From positions 434,001 to 498,000 of the forward strand of contig CAWCZY010000006.1 of NCBI GenBank assembly GCA_963800215.1: a stretch of DNA of 64,000 nt, given 5' to 3'. Position numbers and translations under genes: made by a program. This DNA comes from JAJPKK01 sp963800215. Its GTDB lineage: Bacteria; Pseudomonadota; Alphaproteobacteria; Rhizobiales; Xanthobacteraceae. Below, piece by piece: positions 56,509-64,000 of the stretch (position 1 is its first letter; each line of letters begins with the position of its first letter). Below the pieces are notes generated by a model. That model worked only from the letters and a program-made list of their open reading frames with translations, made no database searches and had not been told where the DNA came from.

Positions 56509-58173
56509 TCAATCCAGCGGCTCCACCTTGACGATCGAGGCGCCGTGATTGTTGCCGACCCAGAGCGTGCCCGGCTTCTTCGAATCATCGATATGGACAC
56601 GCCGGATATTGGTCGGGTGCGGCAACTGGTATTCGGTGTACTGGCCGCTCTTGATATCGAGGCGCGCCACGCGATCGGTCAGCATGGAACCGGTCCATGC
56701 CTCGCCGTTGCGGCCGGCCTCGGCGTCATAGGGCGCGCTCCACGGCGTCGGCACCTTCCACTCCGAAATCTTTTCGGTCTCCGGGTCGAACATGCCGATG
56801 GCATTGCCGTTGTATTCCGCAAACCACAACCGGCCTTCGGCGTCGACTCGTCCGCGCCGCGGACGCGAGTTCGGGGTCGGCGTCAAGTAAACGGTCGGCG
56901 CCTTGGTCTTGGCGTCGATCTTGACGATGTTGCCGGCCGCGAAGTCGAGCAGATAGACGTTGTTCTGGGCGTCGGAATGGAGGCCGTACGTACCGATGCG
57001 CCTGCCGGTGCGCGGGTCCTTGAAGGAGCCCAGATTTTCCATCTGGTTGGTGCCGAGATCGAGCCGATAGATGTTGCCGCCATCCGAATTCTTGATCCAC
57101 ACCTTGTTGTCGGCCGGCGTGCCTTCGAGCGCGAGATGGCCGAGCTGGCCGGCGCTGGTGTCCCAGTCCTTCGGCGTCGACCAGGTCTTGAAGGTCTCGG
57201 TCTTCTTGTCGAATTTGGCGATCGCGCTCTGATACATCACGCCGACCCAGGGATTGTCGTCCTTGTCGAATTCGAGATTGAGCGTGCCGACCGGATAGCC
57301 TTTCTTGGTTTCCGGAATCGGATATTGCGTCACCTTGCCGGTCTTCGCATCCATCTTGCCGAGGAACATCTGACCGAAATCGGAGTACCAGACGGTGCCC
57401 TGGCGATCGAGCATCACGTCATGCGGCTGGATCAGCGGGTTCGGCAGGTCGTATTCGGTAATGATGACGTGAGTCGATTTGCCGGTGAGCCGCGGCAGCG
57501 TTTTGAGCGGATAGCTCCAGGTCTCCTGCTGGCTCAGGTTGATGCTGGCGAGCCACTCGGCGTTCTTCCTGGCGCTGTCGCCGCCGCGGCCGACCTCGCG
57601 AAGCACGTCGCCCACGAGCCGCTGCGGTTTCTGCGGCGTGCTGCCCGGGTAATAGCCGCCCATCCGCTTGAACAGCTGTTGGAATTCATCGGCGGTGTGC
57701 ATCGACTTCACGATGCGCTCGACCGTGTGGCAGCCATTGCAGTTGAGCAGGAACGCCTTCTGCTCGTCCGTGCCGGGGACGCTCAACATCCATTCGGCAT
57801 TGGTGAGCTGATCGGGCAGGTTGTGGGTGGGCTTGAGCTTGATGTCGGCGGTGGCCGCCTGCCCGGCCGCCACGTCGGCCGCCTTGGGGCCGTCGAGGTC
57901 GTAGCCGGCCGCGCGGGCGCCGACCGTGTAATGCCCGGGTTCGAGCCGCTCCGCCGGGAAGCTGTAGTGACCCTTTTCGTCGGAGACGACGCTCACCGTG
58001 ATCGTGCCGCCGGCCTTCTTGGCGCTCACGACGACGCCTTCCATGGCGCCTTCCTGGGCGGAGGACACCTGTCCGGCCAGCGCCGCCGGCGCCTGCGCGT
58101 TCGCGGCGTGGGGCAGCGCGAACGGAGCCGCCGCAGCCGCCGCGGTGATGATCGACCAGCCTATGCGCATCAT
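56509..58173 (-). CDS. Exported fusion: carboxypeptidase-regulatory-like domain, haem c site, virginiamycin-B-lyase-like beta-propeller (copy A)
   Basis: The intact 554-residue protein has a signal peptide (residues 1-27, ANAQA). An Ig-like regulatory module follows at about 32-115 (GQVSSAQEGAMEGVVVSAKK, HYSFPAERLEPGHY), then a haem motif CNGCHTVERIV near 143. From about residue 215 runs a propeller of NHL/Vgb type (IITEYDLPNPLIQPHDVML, GTVWYSDFGQMFLGKMD, NVYLLDFAAGNIVKID, GEAWTGSMLTDRVARLD). GAGGAGGCA precedes the ATG pair at 58173. Vgb-type propellers can be streptogramin lyases, but the fused haem argues for a redox or electron-coupled role. The partner copy lies directly upstream. Confidence 0.85.
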   Translation of the reverse strand: MMRIGWSIITAAAAAAPFALPHAANAQAPAALAGQVSSAQEGAMEGVVVSAKKAGGTITVSVVSDEKGHYSFPAERLEPGHYTVGARAAGYDLDGPKAADVAAGQAATADIKLKPTHNLPDQLTNAEWMLSVPGTDEQKAFLLNCNGCHTVERIVKSMHTADEFQQLFKRMGGYYPGSTPQKPQRLVGDVLREVGRGGDSARKNAEWLASINLSQQETWSYPLKTLPRLTGKSTHVIITEYDLPNPLIQPHDVMLDRQGTVWYSDFGQMFLGKMDAKTGKVTQYPIPETKKGYPVGTLNLEFDKDDNPWVGVMYQSAIAKFDKKTETFKTWSTPKDWDTSAGQLGHLALEGTPADNKVWIKNSDGGNIYRLDLGTNQMENLGSFKDPRTGRRIGTYGLHSDAQNNVYLLDFAAGNIVKIDAKTKAPTVYLTPTPNSRPRRGRVDAEGRLWFAEYNGNAIGMFDPETEKISEWKVPTPWSAPYDAEAGRNGEAWTGSMLTDRVARLDIKSGQYTEYQLPHPTNIRRVHIDDSKKPGTLWVGNNHGASIVKVEPLD

Positions 58174-58327
58174 TGCCTCCTCATTGGAGTTGGGCGTTGG
58201 AAATAAGGGCTATGCGGTGCGGGGGAACCGGGTCCCGCTTTCCACGAACGCCCGCGAACCGGATTCGCGGGCGCACCATGTCGGAAGTGGCAGGGGATCG
58301 GTGACAGGGCCGACCCCCGGAGATCGC

Positions 58328-60002
58328 TCAGTTGAGCGGTTCTACCTTGACGATCGAGCCGCCGTGATTGTTGCCGACCCAGAACGTGACCGGCGTCGTG
58401 GAATTATCCACGAACACGCGGCGGATATTGGTCTCCCGCGGCAGCAGGTATTCGACGAACTTGCCGGTCTCGGGATTGAGCCGCGAGACCCGGTCGTCCA
58501 GCATAGAGCCGGTCCAGACCTCGCCGTTCTTGTCGATCGTCACGTCATAGGGCGACGACCAGGCGGTCGGCATTTCCCATTCCTTGAACTTCTGCGTCTT
58601 GGTGTCGAACATGTCGATCTTGTTGCCGCGATAGAGGCCGAACCAGATGCGGTCCTGGGAGTCCATCATGCCGCGGCGCGGCGCCGACGCCTTGGTCGGC
58701 AACTCGAACAGCGTGGTCTGGCCGGTCTTGGCGTCGACCCGGCCGATATGCTGCTGGGCGAAGTCGGTGAAGTAGATGTTGTTCTGGGAGTCCGGGATGA
58801 TGTCGTAGATATTGTGGGACTCTTCCGAACCAGCCGCGCCCTTGAACGGCGTGATGGTCTCGATCGCGCCGGTCTTGAGGTCGAGGCGGTGCAGGGCGGC
58901 GAAGCCGTTGTTCTGCGCCCACACCTTGCCGTCGACGCGGTCCGACTCCGGCCGCACCATGTTGACCTGGGTCATCGCCTTGTTCATGTCCGGCCGGCAG
59001 GCTGAAAGTCTCGACCTTCTGGGTGGCGACGTCGAATTTGCCGATGGCGCCCTGATACATCATCCCGAACCAGACATTGCCGTCCTTGTCCGAGTGGAGG
59101 CTGAGCGAGCCCTGCGGCCAGCCCTTCTTGAACTCGGGCAAATTGATCTCGGTGACCTTGCCGGTCTTGGGATCCATCCTGCCGATGTTCTGCTCGCCGA
59201 AGTTGGTGTACCAGACGTTGCCGTCCTTGCCGACGATCACGTCGTGGGGCTCGATGGAATCGCGCGGCAGATCGTATTCGGTGATGATCACCTCGGTGGC
59301 CCGCCCGGTCGGCCGCGGCAATGTCTTGAGCGGGTAAGTCCAGGTGGAGGATTCGCTCAGATTGACCGAGGACAGAAATTCGGCGCGATCCTCCTGGGCC
59401 TTGTTGCGTGTATTGCCGCGTTCCTCGAGCAGCCGTTCGGCCATGCGCTTCTGCGGCCGCGTCGGCACGCTCTGATTGGCGTAGGTGCCCATGCGCTTCT
59501 GAACCTGCACGAATTCGTCGGCATCATGGGTCGACCGCACGATGCGCTCGACGGTGTGGCAGCTCACGCAGTTGAGCACGGAATCCTTCTGCTTCGGCGT
59601 GCCCGGCATGCTCTGCAGCCATTCGGCCGTGGTGAGCTGGCCCGCCAAATTGTGCGCCTTCTTGAGCTTGAGGTCGGCGGTGACCGGCTGCTCGGCGATG
59701 ACCTGCGCCGCGCCCTTGCCGTCGAGATCATATCCGGCCGCGCGGATCTTGATGGCATATTCGCCGGGCTCGAGCCGCGATGCCGGGAAGCTGTAGCGGC
59801 CTTCCTTGTTGGTGACGACGGTGGTTGCGATGGTCGAGCCCGCCTTCTTGGCGGTGACGAGGACGCCCTCCATCGGGCCTTCCTGGTCGGATGTGACCTG
59901 GCCGGTCAGCGCCGCGGCGCCCTGGGCCAGCGACAGGTCTACGTTGGCAACCAGTACGAAGGTGAGACAGACGCTCGCGAGCAGCGCATTGCGCATCCGC
60001 AT
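58328..60002 (-). CDS. Exported fusion: carboxypeptidase-regulatory-like domain, haem c site, Vgb-like beta-propeller (copy B; one frame disruption)
   Basis: The gene starts at 60002 (MRMRNALLASVCLTFVLVAN, signal peptide) behind GGGAGGATTTTCAAT. It has the same domain order as copy A: GQVTSDQEGPMEGVLVTAKK, YSFPASRLEPGEY, haem CVSCHTVERIV near 146, then VIITEYDLPRDSIEPHDVIV and GNVWYTNFGEQNIGRMDPK. One inserted base at 58990-58991 breaks the frame between TFSLPA and DMNKAMTQVNMVRPE; reading ends SIVKVEPLN at 58328. The corrected length is about 557 residues. The two copies diverge clearly in sequence, so the duplication is not recent. Confidence 0.85.
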
Positions 60003-60184
60003 ATTGAAAATCCTCCCACGGAGATGTTCGGGGGTCCCCATCTGTTGGGAAAGCCGGCCGGCGAACCATCTCCGGGAAAGCTCGCGACCGCTGGACTTAT
60101 TGTCCCTTTTGATCACTGCGACAATAGGACAGGGCGGGCAGCGTCGCAATCCCGATCCGGCTCCCGGCGCGGGCAAATCTCGCA

Positions 60185-61569
60185 TCAATGTCGAAGTGCC
60201 GCACGCAGGGGCCGGTTGAACGCCCAGATCGTGACGCCTGCCGCGAACGCGATGGCGGCGATCATCACGAAGAAGGCCGGCTTGTGCATCGAAGACCAGA
60301 AGCTGCCGAGATAGCCGGCCAGGAAATTTCCGGTGAAGCTCGTCGCCAGCCAGACCCCCATCATCATGGCGAGATGGCTGGCCGGGGCGACCTTGGAGAC
60401 CAGGGAAAGCCCGATCGGGGAGATGTAGAGTTCGCCGAGGGTGATGACGACGAAATAGGCGAGCAGCCACAGCCAGCTCGCCTTGTCCGGCCCGGCATAG
60501 AGGGCGGCAAGCGCCATGATCCCGTTGGCCGCCGCGCAGCCGAAGCAGCCCAGCGCCATCTTGGTGAGGGTGGAAGGCTCGGAGCCGCGCCGCGCCTGGC
60601 GCGCCCACAGCGCCACCACGAAGGGGGTGAAGGCGAAGATCATGAAGGGGTTGAAGGCCTGGAACCAGGTGGTTGGGATTTCCCCGCTCCAGAACAGGAG
60701 GTCGATGGTGCGGTCGGTGTGCTCGTCCGCCCACAGCGCGATGGTATTGCCCTGCTGCTCGTAGGTCGCCAAGAACAGGCTCACCGGCACGAACAGGATC
60801 AGCAGGGCGGCGATGGCGCGCCGCTCCTCGGGGCCGAGCGGCGGCCTCGCCTGTGCCGCAAGCGGACAGCCGGTCGTGCGGCAGCTTCGGGTAGGCGATA
60901 GAGATAGGTCGCGAGCCCGATCAGCATGCCGACGCCGGCGGCGGCGAAGCCGTAATGCCAGCCGGCGCGCTCGCCCAGGGTGCCGCAGACGAGCGGCGCG
61001 AGGAAGGCGCCGAGATTGATGCCCACATAGAAGATCGAATAGGCGCGGTCGCGGCGGGGATCGCCGGCCGGATAAAGCCCGCCGACCTGGGCGGACATGT
61101 TGGGCTTGAAGGCGCCGTTGCCGAAGATCAGCAGCGTCAGCGCGAACAGCAGCAGCGGCTCGAACGCCATCATGAAATGGCCGGCCGCCATCAGCGAGGC
61201 GCCGATGATCACGGTGCGGCGCTGGCCGAGCACGCGGTCGGCGAGAAAGCCGCCCAGCACCGGGGTGAGATAGACGAGGCCGGTGTAGAGCCCGTAGACC
61301 TGCGAGGCCAAGGGCTGGACGTCGAGCGGGCCGAACAGCGCCTCGAGGCCGTGCTTGAGTGCGGCGAGGCCGATCACGGTGCCCGCCATCTCCGGCTGGA
61401 ACACGTATTTCACCATGTAGAGCACGAGCAGCGCCCGCATCCCGTAATAGGAGAAGCGCTCCCACATCTCGGTCGCGAGCAGGTAGGGGAGCGCGGGCGG
61501 GTGGCCGAGGAAGTCGGCCGGCGCAGTGGCGCGCGTCGCCGTGGGATCGCGAAGGGTCGTCTCGCTCAT
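60185..61569 (-). CDS. POT/PTR-family proton-dependent oligopeptide transporter (frame disrupted mid-gene)
   Basis: The protein starts MSETTLRDPTATRATAPADF. It has EMWERFSYYGMRALLVLYMV, the POT ExxERFxYYG proton-coupling motif, and GALKPNMSAQ-like GAFKPNMSAQVGGLYPAGDP near residue 150. Around 60840-60900 the frame changes after YLYR and resumes ARPPLGPEERRAIAALLILF; two one-base insertions would explain it. The C-terminal half has LATYEQQGNTIALWADEHTD and TLGELYISPIGLSLVSKVAP, and ends at 60185. It has about 14 helices and imports di- and tripeptides with protons. It is 182 bases upstream of the haem-propeller copy B. Confidence 0.88.
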
Positions 61570-61686
61570 GGGGTGGTGATCCCTCCGACAATGCTGCAGC
61601 GACGAATAATTCTACCGCGCCTGGGTGATCTCAAGGTGATGAAAGACCTGAACCCTGGAAACGATCGCCGTTGTGCGTGAAGGAAG

Positions 61687-61813
61687 CCCCCTCCCTAACC
61701 CTCCCCCGCAAGCGGGAGAGGGAAAGCGCGTTGCGTAATCAGGAGGTCGAAAGATGACGAGCGGTGCACCCACTGCTCCCTCTCCCGCTTGCGGGGGAGG
61801 GTCGGGGAGGGGG
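61687..61813. repeat. Inverted pair of CCCTCTCCCGC palindromic repeats
   Basis: Copies at 61687-61723 and 61776-61813 are in opposite orientation with a 52-base spacer. Each has the core CCCCCGCAAGCGGGAGAGGG or its complement, as at 678-774. The block lies upstream of the POT transporter start and downstream of parE, both on the reverse strand, so it may end parE transcription. Confidence 0.8.
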
Positions 61814-61824
61814 CGCGGCCCGCC

Positions 61825-63882
61825 TCACACGTCCAGCATCTCCGTGCTCGCAAACTCCGCGCGCTCCTGGATGAAGTCGAAACGCGCTTCCGCCTTGGTG
61901 CCCATCAGGCGTTCCACCGACCTCTGGGTGTCGGCGCGGTCGTCGGGGACCAGCATCACCTTGAGGAGCGTGCGCTTCTTCGGGTCCATGGTGGTTTCCT
62001 TGAGCTGCGCCGGCATCATCTCGCCGAGGCCCTTGAAGCGGCCGATCTCGACATTGGCGTTGGCGCGGAACTCGCGCGCCATGATCTCGGCCTTGTGGGC
62101 GTCGTCGCGGGCGTAGAACACCTTGCCGCCATGGGCGAGCCGGTACAGCGGCGGCACCGCGAGATAGAGATGGCCGGTGTCGATCAGCTGCGGCATCTGG
62201 CGGTAGAAGAAGGTGATCAGCAGCGAGGCGATGTGGGCGCCGTCGACATCGGCGTCGGTCATGATGATGACCTTCTCGTAGCGCAGGTCCTCGTCGCGGT
62301 AATGGGCGCCGGTGCCGCAGCCGAGCGCCTGGACGAGGTCGGAGAGCTGCTGGTTCTGGGCGAGCTTGTCCTTGCCGGCGCTGGCGACGTTGAGGATCTT
62401 GCCGCGCAGCGGCATGATCGCCTGGCTCGCCCGGTTGCGCGCCTGCTTGGCGGAGCCGCCGGCGGAATCGCCTTCGACGATGAAGATTTCCGAGCCTTCC
62501 GAAGCGGTGTCGGTGCAGTCGGAGAGCTTGCCGGGCAGGCGCGACCTGCGCCCGGCGGACTTGCGCGCAATCTCCTTCTCCTGGCGGCGGCGGACACGCT
62601 CGTCGGCGCGCTCGACCACCCAGTCGAGCAGGCGGTTGGCGTGGGCCGGGTTGCCGGCGAGCCAGTGGTCGAACTGGTCCTTGACCGCGCTCTCGACGAT
62701 GCGCGCGGCCTCCGCGGTCGCGAGGCGATCCTTGGTCTGGCCCTGGAATTCGGGCTCGCGGATGAACACCGAGAGCATCGCGGCCGCCCCGGTCATGACG
62801 TCCTCGCTGGTCACCGGCGCGGCACGCTTGCCCTGGCCGACGCGCTCGCCATGGTCCTTGAGCGCGCGCAACAGCGCGGTGCGCAAGCCCGATTCATGGG
62901 TGCCGCCGTCGGCGGTCGGGATGGTGTTGCAGTAGGACGACATGAAGCCGTCGGCGTCGGCGCTCCAGGCGACCGCCCATTCCACCGCGCCATTGGCGCC
63001 GGGCCGGCCCGACTTTCCCGTGAAGATGTCGGGATGGACCAGCGTCTGCCCCGCCACCGCGGCGGCGAGATAGTCCTTGAGACCGTCGGGGAAGCGGAAG
63101 GTCTCGTCCTCCGGGACGCCCTCGATGCCGTGCAGCAGCGCCTTGTCGCAATGCCAGCGGATCTCGACCCCGCCGAACAGATAGGCCTTGGCGCGCGCCA
63201 TCTTGAACAGGCGCTGCGGATTGAATTTCGCCTTGTCGCCGAAAATCTGCGGGTCCGGCTTGAAGCGCACCTTGGTGCCGCGCCGGTTCGGGGTGCGGCC
63301 GAGCTTCTCCAGGCCGCTCTTGGGGATGCCGCGCGCGAACACCTGGCGGTAGAGCTGGCCGCCGAGCGCCACCTCGACCTCGAGCCGCTCCGACAGCGCG
63401 TTGACGACCGAGACGCCGACGCCGTGCAGGCCGCCCGAGGTCTCGTAGACGTTGGAGTTGAACTTGCCGCCGGCATGGAGCGTGCACATCACGACTTCGA
63501 GGGCGGACTTCTTGGGAAATTTCGGATGCGGGTCGACCGGGATGCCGCGGCCATTGTCGGTGACCGCGAGGGTGCCGTCGGCGGCGAGGTCCACCTCGAT
63601 GAAGGTGGCATGCCCGGCCAAAGCCTCGTCCATGGCATTGTCGATCACCTCGGCGAACAGGTGATGCAGCGCCTTCTCGTCGGTGCCGCCGATATACATG
63701 CCGGGCCGCCGGCGCACCGGCTCGAGGCCTTCCAGCACCTCGATGTCATGGGCGGTGTAGGAGGTGCCGTTGCCGTTGCGCGGTGCTTCCGCGCGCTTCG
63801 GCGCCGGGCGCGGGGAGGCGGCTTCGGCGAACAGGTCCCGGGTCGACGCCGGTTGTTTCTTCGGGGTTGCGGACTTGGCCAT
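61825..63882 (-). CDS. parE: DNA topoisomerase IV subunit B
   Basis: The intact 685-residue product has a short basic leader. The GHKL ATPase domain carries EVIDNAMDEALAGHA, VTDNGRGIPVDPHPKFP and SGGLHGVGVSVVNALSERLE. A transducer domain follows, then the TOPRIM domain EIFIVEGDSAGGSAKQARNR with QAIMPLRGKILNVASAGKDK and VIIMTDADVDGAHIASLLI, ending RFKGLGEMMPAQLKETTMDP. The length and the MPLRGKILN segment fit ParE rather than GyrB. With ParC it unlinks daughter chromosomes. The start at 63882 gives MAKSATPKKQPASTRDLFAE. It is unbroken, in contrast to many neighbours. Confidence 0.95.
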   Translation of the reverse strand: MAKSATPKKQPASTRDLFAEAASPRPAPKRAEAPRNGNGTSYTAHDIEVLEGLEPVRRRPGMYIGGTDEKALHHLFAEVIDNAMDEALAGHATFIEVDLAADGTLAVTDNGRGIPVDPHPKFPKKSALEVVMCTLHAGGKFNSNVYETSGGLHGVGVSVVNALSERLEVEVALGGQLYRQVFARGIPKSGLEKLGRTPNRRGTKVRFKPDPQIFGDKAKFNPQRLFKMARAKAYLFGGVEIRWHCDKALLHGIEGVPEDETFRFPDGLKDYLAAAVAGQTLVHPDIFTGKSGRPGANGAVEWAVAWSADADGFMSSYCNTIPTADGGTHESGLRTALLRALKDHGERVGQGKRAAPVTSEDVMTGAAAMLSVFIREPEFQGQTKDRLATAEAARIVESAVKDQFDHWLAGNPAHANRLLDWVVERADERVRRRQEKEIARKSAGRRSRLPGKLSDCTDTASEGSEIFIVEGDSAGGSAKQARNRASQAIMPLRGKILNVASAGKDKLAQNQQLSDLVQALGCGTGAHYRDEDLRYEKVIIMTDADVDGAHIASLLITFFYRQMPQLIDTGHLYLAVPPLYRLAHGGKVFYARDDAHKAEIMAREFRANANVEIGRFKGLGEMMPAQLKETTMDPKKRTLLKVMLVPDDRADTQRSVERLMGTKAEARFDFIQERAEFASTEMLDV

Positions 63883-64000
63883 GCGGTTCCGATGCGGTTG
63901 ATGCCGGCGGCTCTTGCAGCCGGCGCTGAGCTGCGGAAAGTCCGCTGGGAAAACAATTGGTTGCGGCGAGGTCCTGACGACCCATGTAAGGGGCCGTCCG
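63883..64000. other. Upstream region of parE to window edge
   Basis: These last 118 bases lie before the parE start on the reverse strand and should include its promoter. No gene start or repeat is supported. Confidence 0.4.

Noticed and set aside
56545..58206. A 553-codon forward reading
   Set aside because: Antisense to the haem-propeller copy A; composition is typical of a shadow frame.
58545..60734. A 729-codon reverse reading as one gene
   Set aside because: It joins an out-of-frame part of the POT transporter to the real copy B; the true start is at 60002 with a signal peptide and ribosome-binding site.

Overview
The window is GC-rich (roughly 65% by eye), densely coded alphaproteobacterial DNA. 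It most likely comes from the order Hyphomicrobiales, near Bradyrhizobium, Xanthobacteraceae or Pseudolabrys. Pointers are the SUF operon order (NifS-like desulfurase, sufB, sufC, sufD, sufS, DUF59 protein, sufA), coaD followed by two cyclophilins, a Bug/TctC binding protein, a small KANRYRQEAAKYYELAK-type hypothetical protein, and several families of GC-rich palindromic repeats usual in that group. No rRNA, tRNA, CRISPR array, integrase or transposase was recognised, so the window looks chromosomal.

Layout. 0-3 kb: a cut-off Bug-family binding protein, coaD, and a tightly overlapped cyclophilin / Cys-rich TonB-C-like protein / cyclophilin trio. 3-12 kb: TfoX-N protein, a membrane-anchored CMD-like protein divergent from a PQQ dehydrogenase, a TadG-like vWA protein, an MmgE/PrpD protein, a CapA-like metallophosphatase and a GYF-domain protein. 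12.4-22.8 kb: a redox-looking locus with a NosR/NirI-type flavin/Fe-S membrane protein, an internally duplicated polytopic membrane protein, a 37-residue membrane peptide, a related small membrane protein, an exported ankyrin protein, a Tat-exported DUF1552 protein and a DUF1587/1592/1595/1588/1585 cytochrome. 23-28 kb: pseudogene debris and a complete branched-chain amino-acid type ABC transporter (livF-G-M-H plus binding protein). 28-36 kb: SoxC with a cytochrome partner, adenine deaminase, a VOC protein, a P3A-type proton ATPase and a membrane-anchored hydrolase. 36.9-40.8 kb: a tandem pair of secreted paralogues and an APC permease. 41-45.7 kb: PaaI thioesterase, 1-Cys peroxiredoxin, a biotin-dependent acyl-CoA carboxylase alpha subunit and an alpha/beta hydrolase. 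46-53.2 kb: the SUF Fe-S assembly operon. 53.4-63.9 kb: rhlE helicase, a GT21-like glycosyltransferase, two tandem fusions (regulatory beta-sandwich, haem c, beta-propeller), a POT peptide transporter and parE.

Caution on quality. About 25 single-base frame disruptions interrupt otherwise well-conserved genes, including essential ones. About 20 fit a one-base insertion, often in a short G or C run, and 11 fall within 44.3-51.4 kb. I read these as sequence errors, not pseudogenes, and give such genes as one CDS spanning the disruption. Only the ModA-like and livF-tail remnants near 23 kb and the permease-tail remnant near 38.1 kb look like true decay.

How the genes may work together. The SUF genes build Fe-S clusters needed by proteins such as the NosR-like polyferredoxin. 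Several exported redox proteins (PQQ dehydrogenase, SoxC with its cytochrome, DUF1592 cytochrome, twin haem/propeller proteins) suggest a versatile periplasmic oxidative metabolism. The most novel-looking parts are the 12.4-22.8 kb membrane/cytochrome locus and the 56.5-60.0 kb twin haem-propeller proteins.
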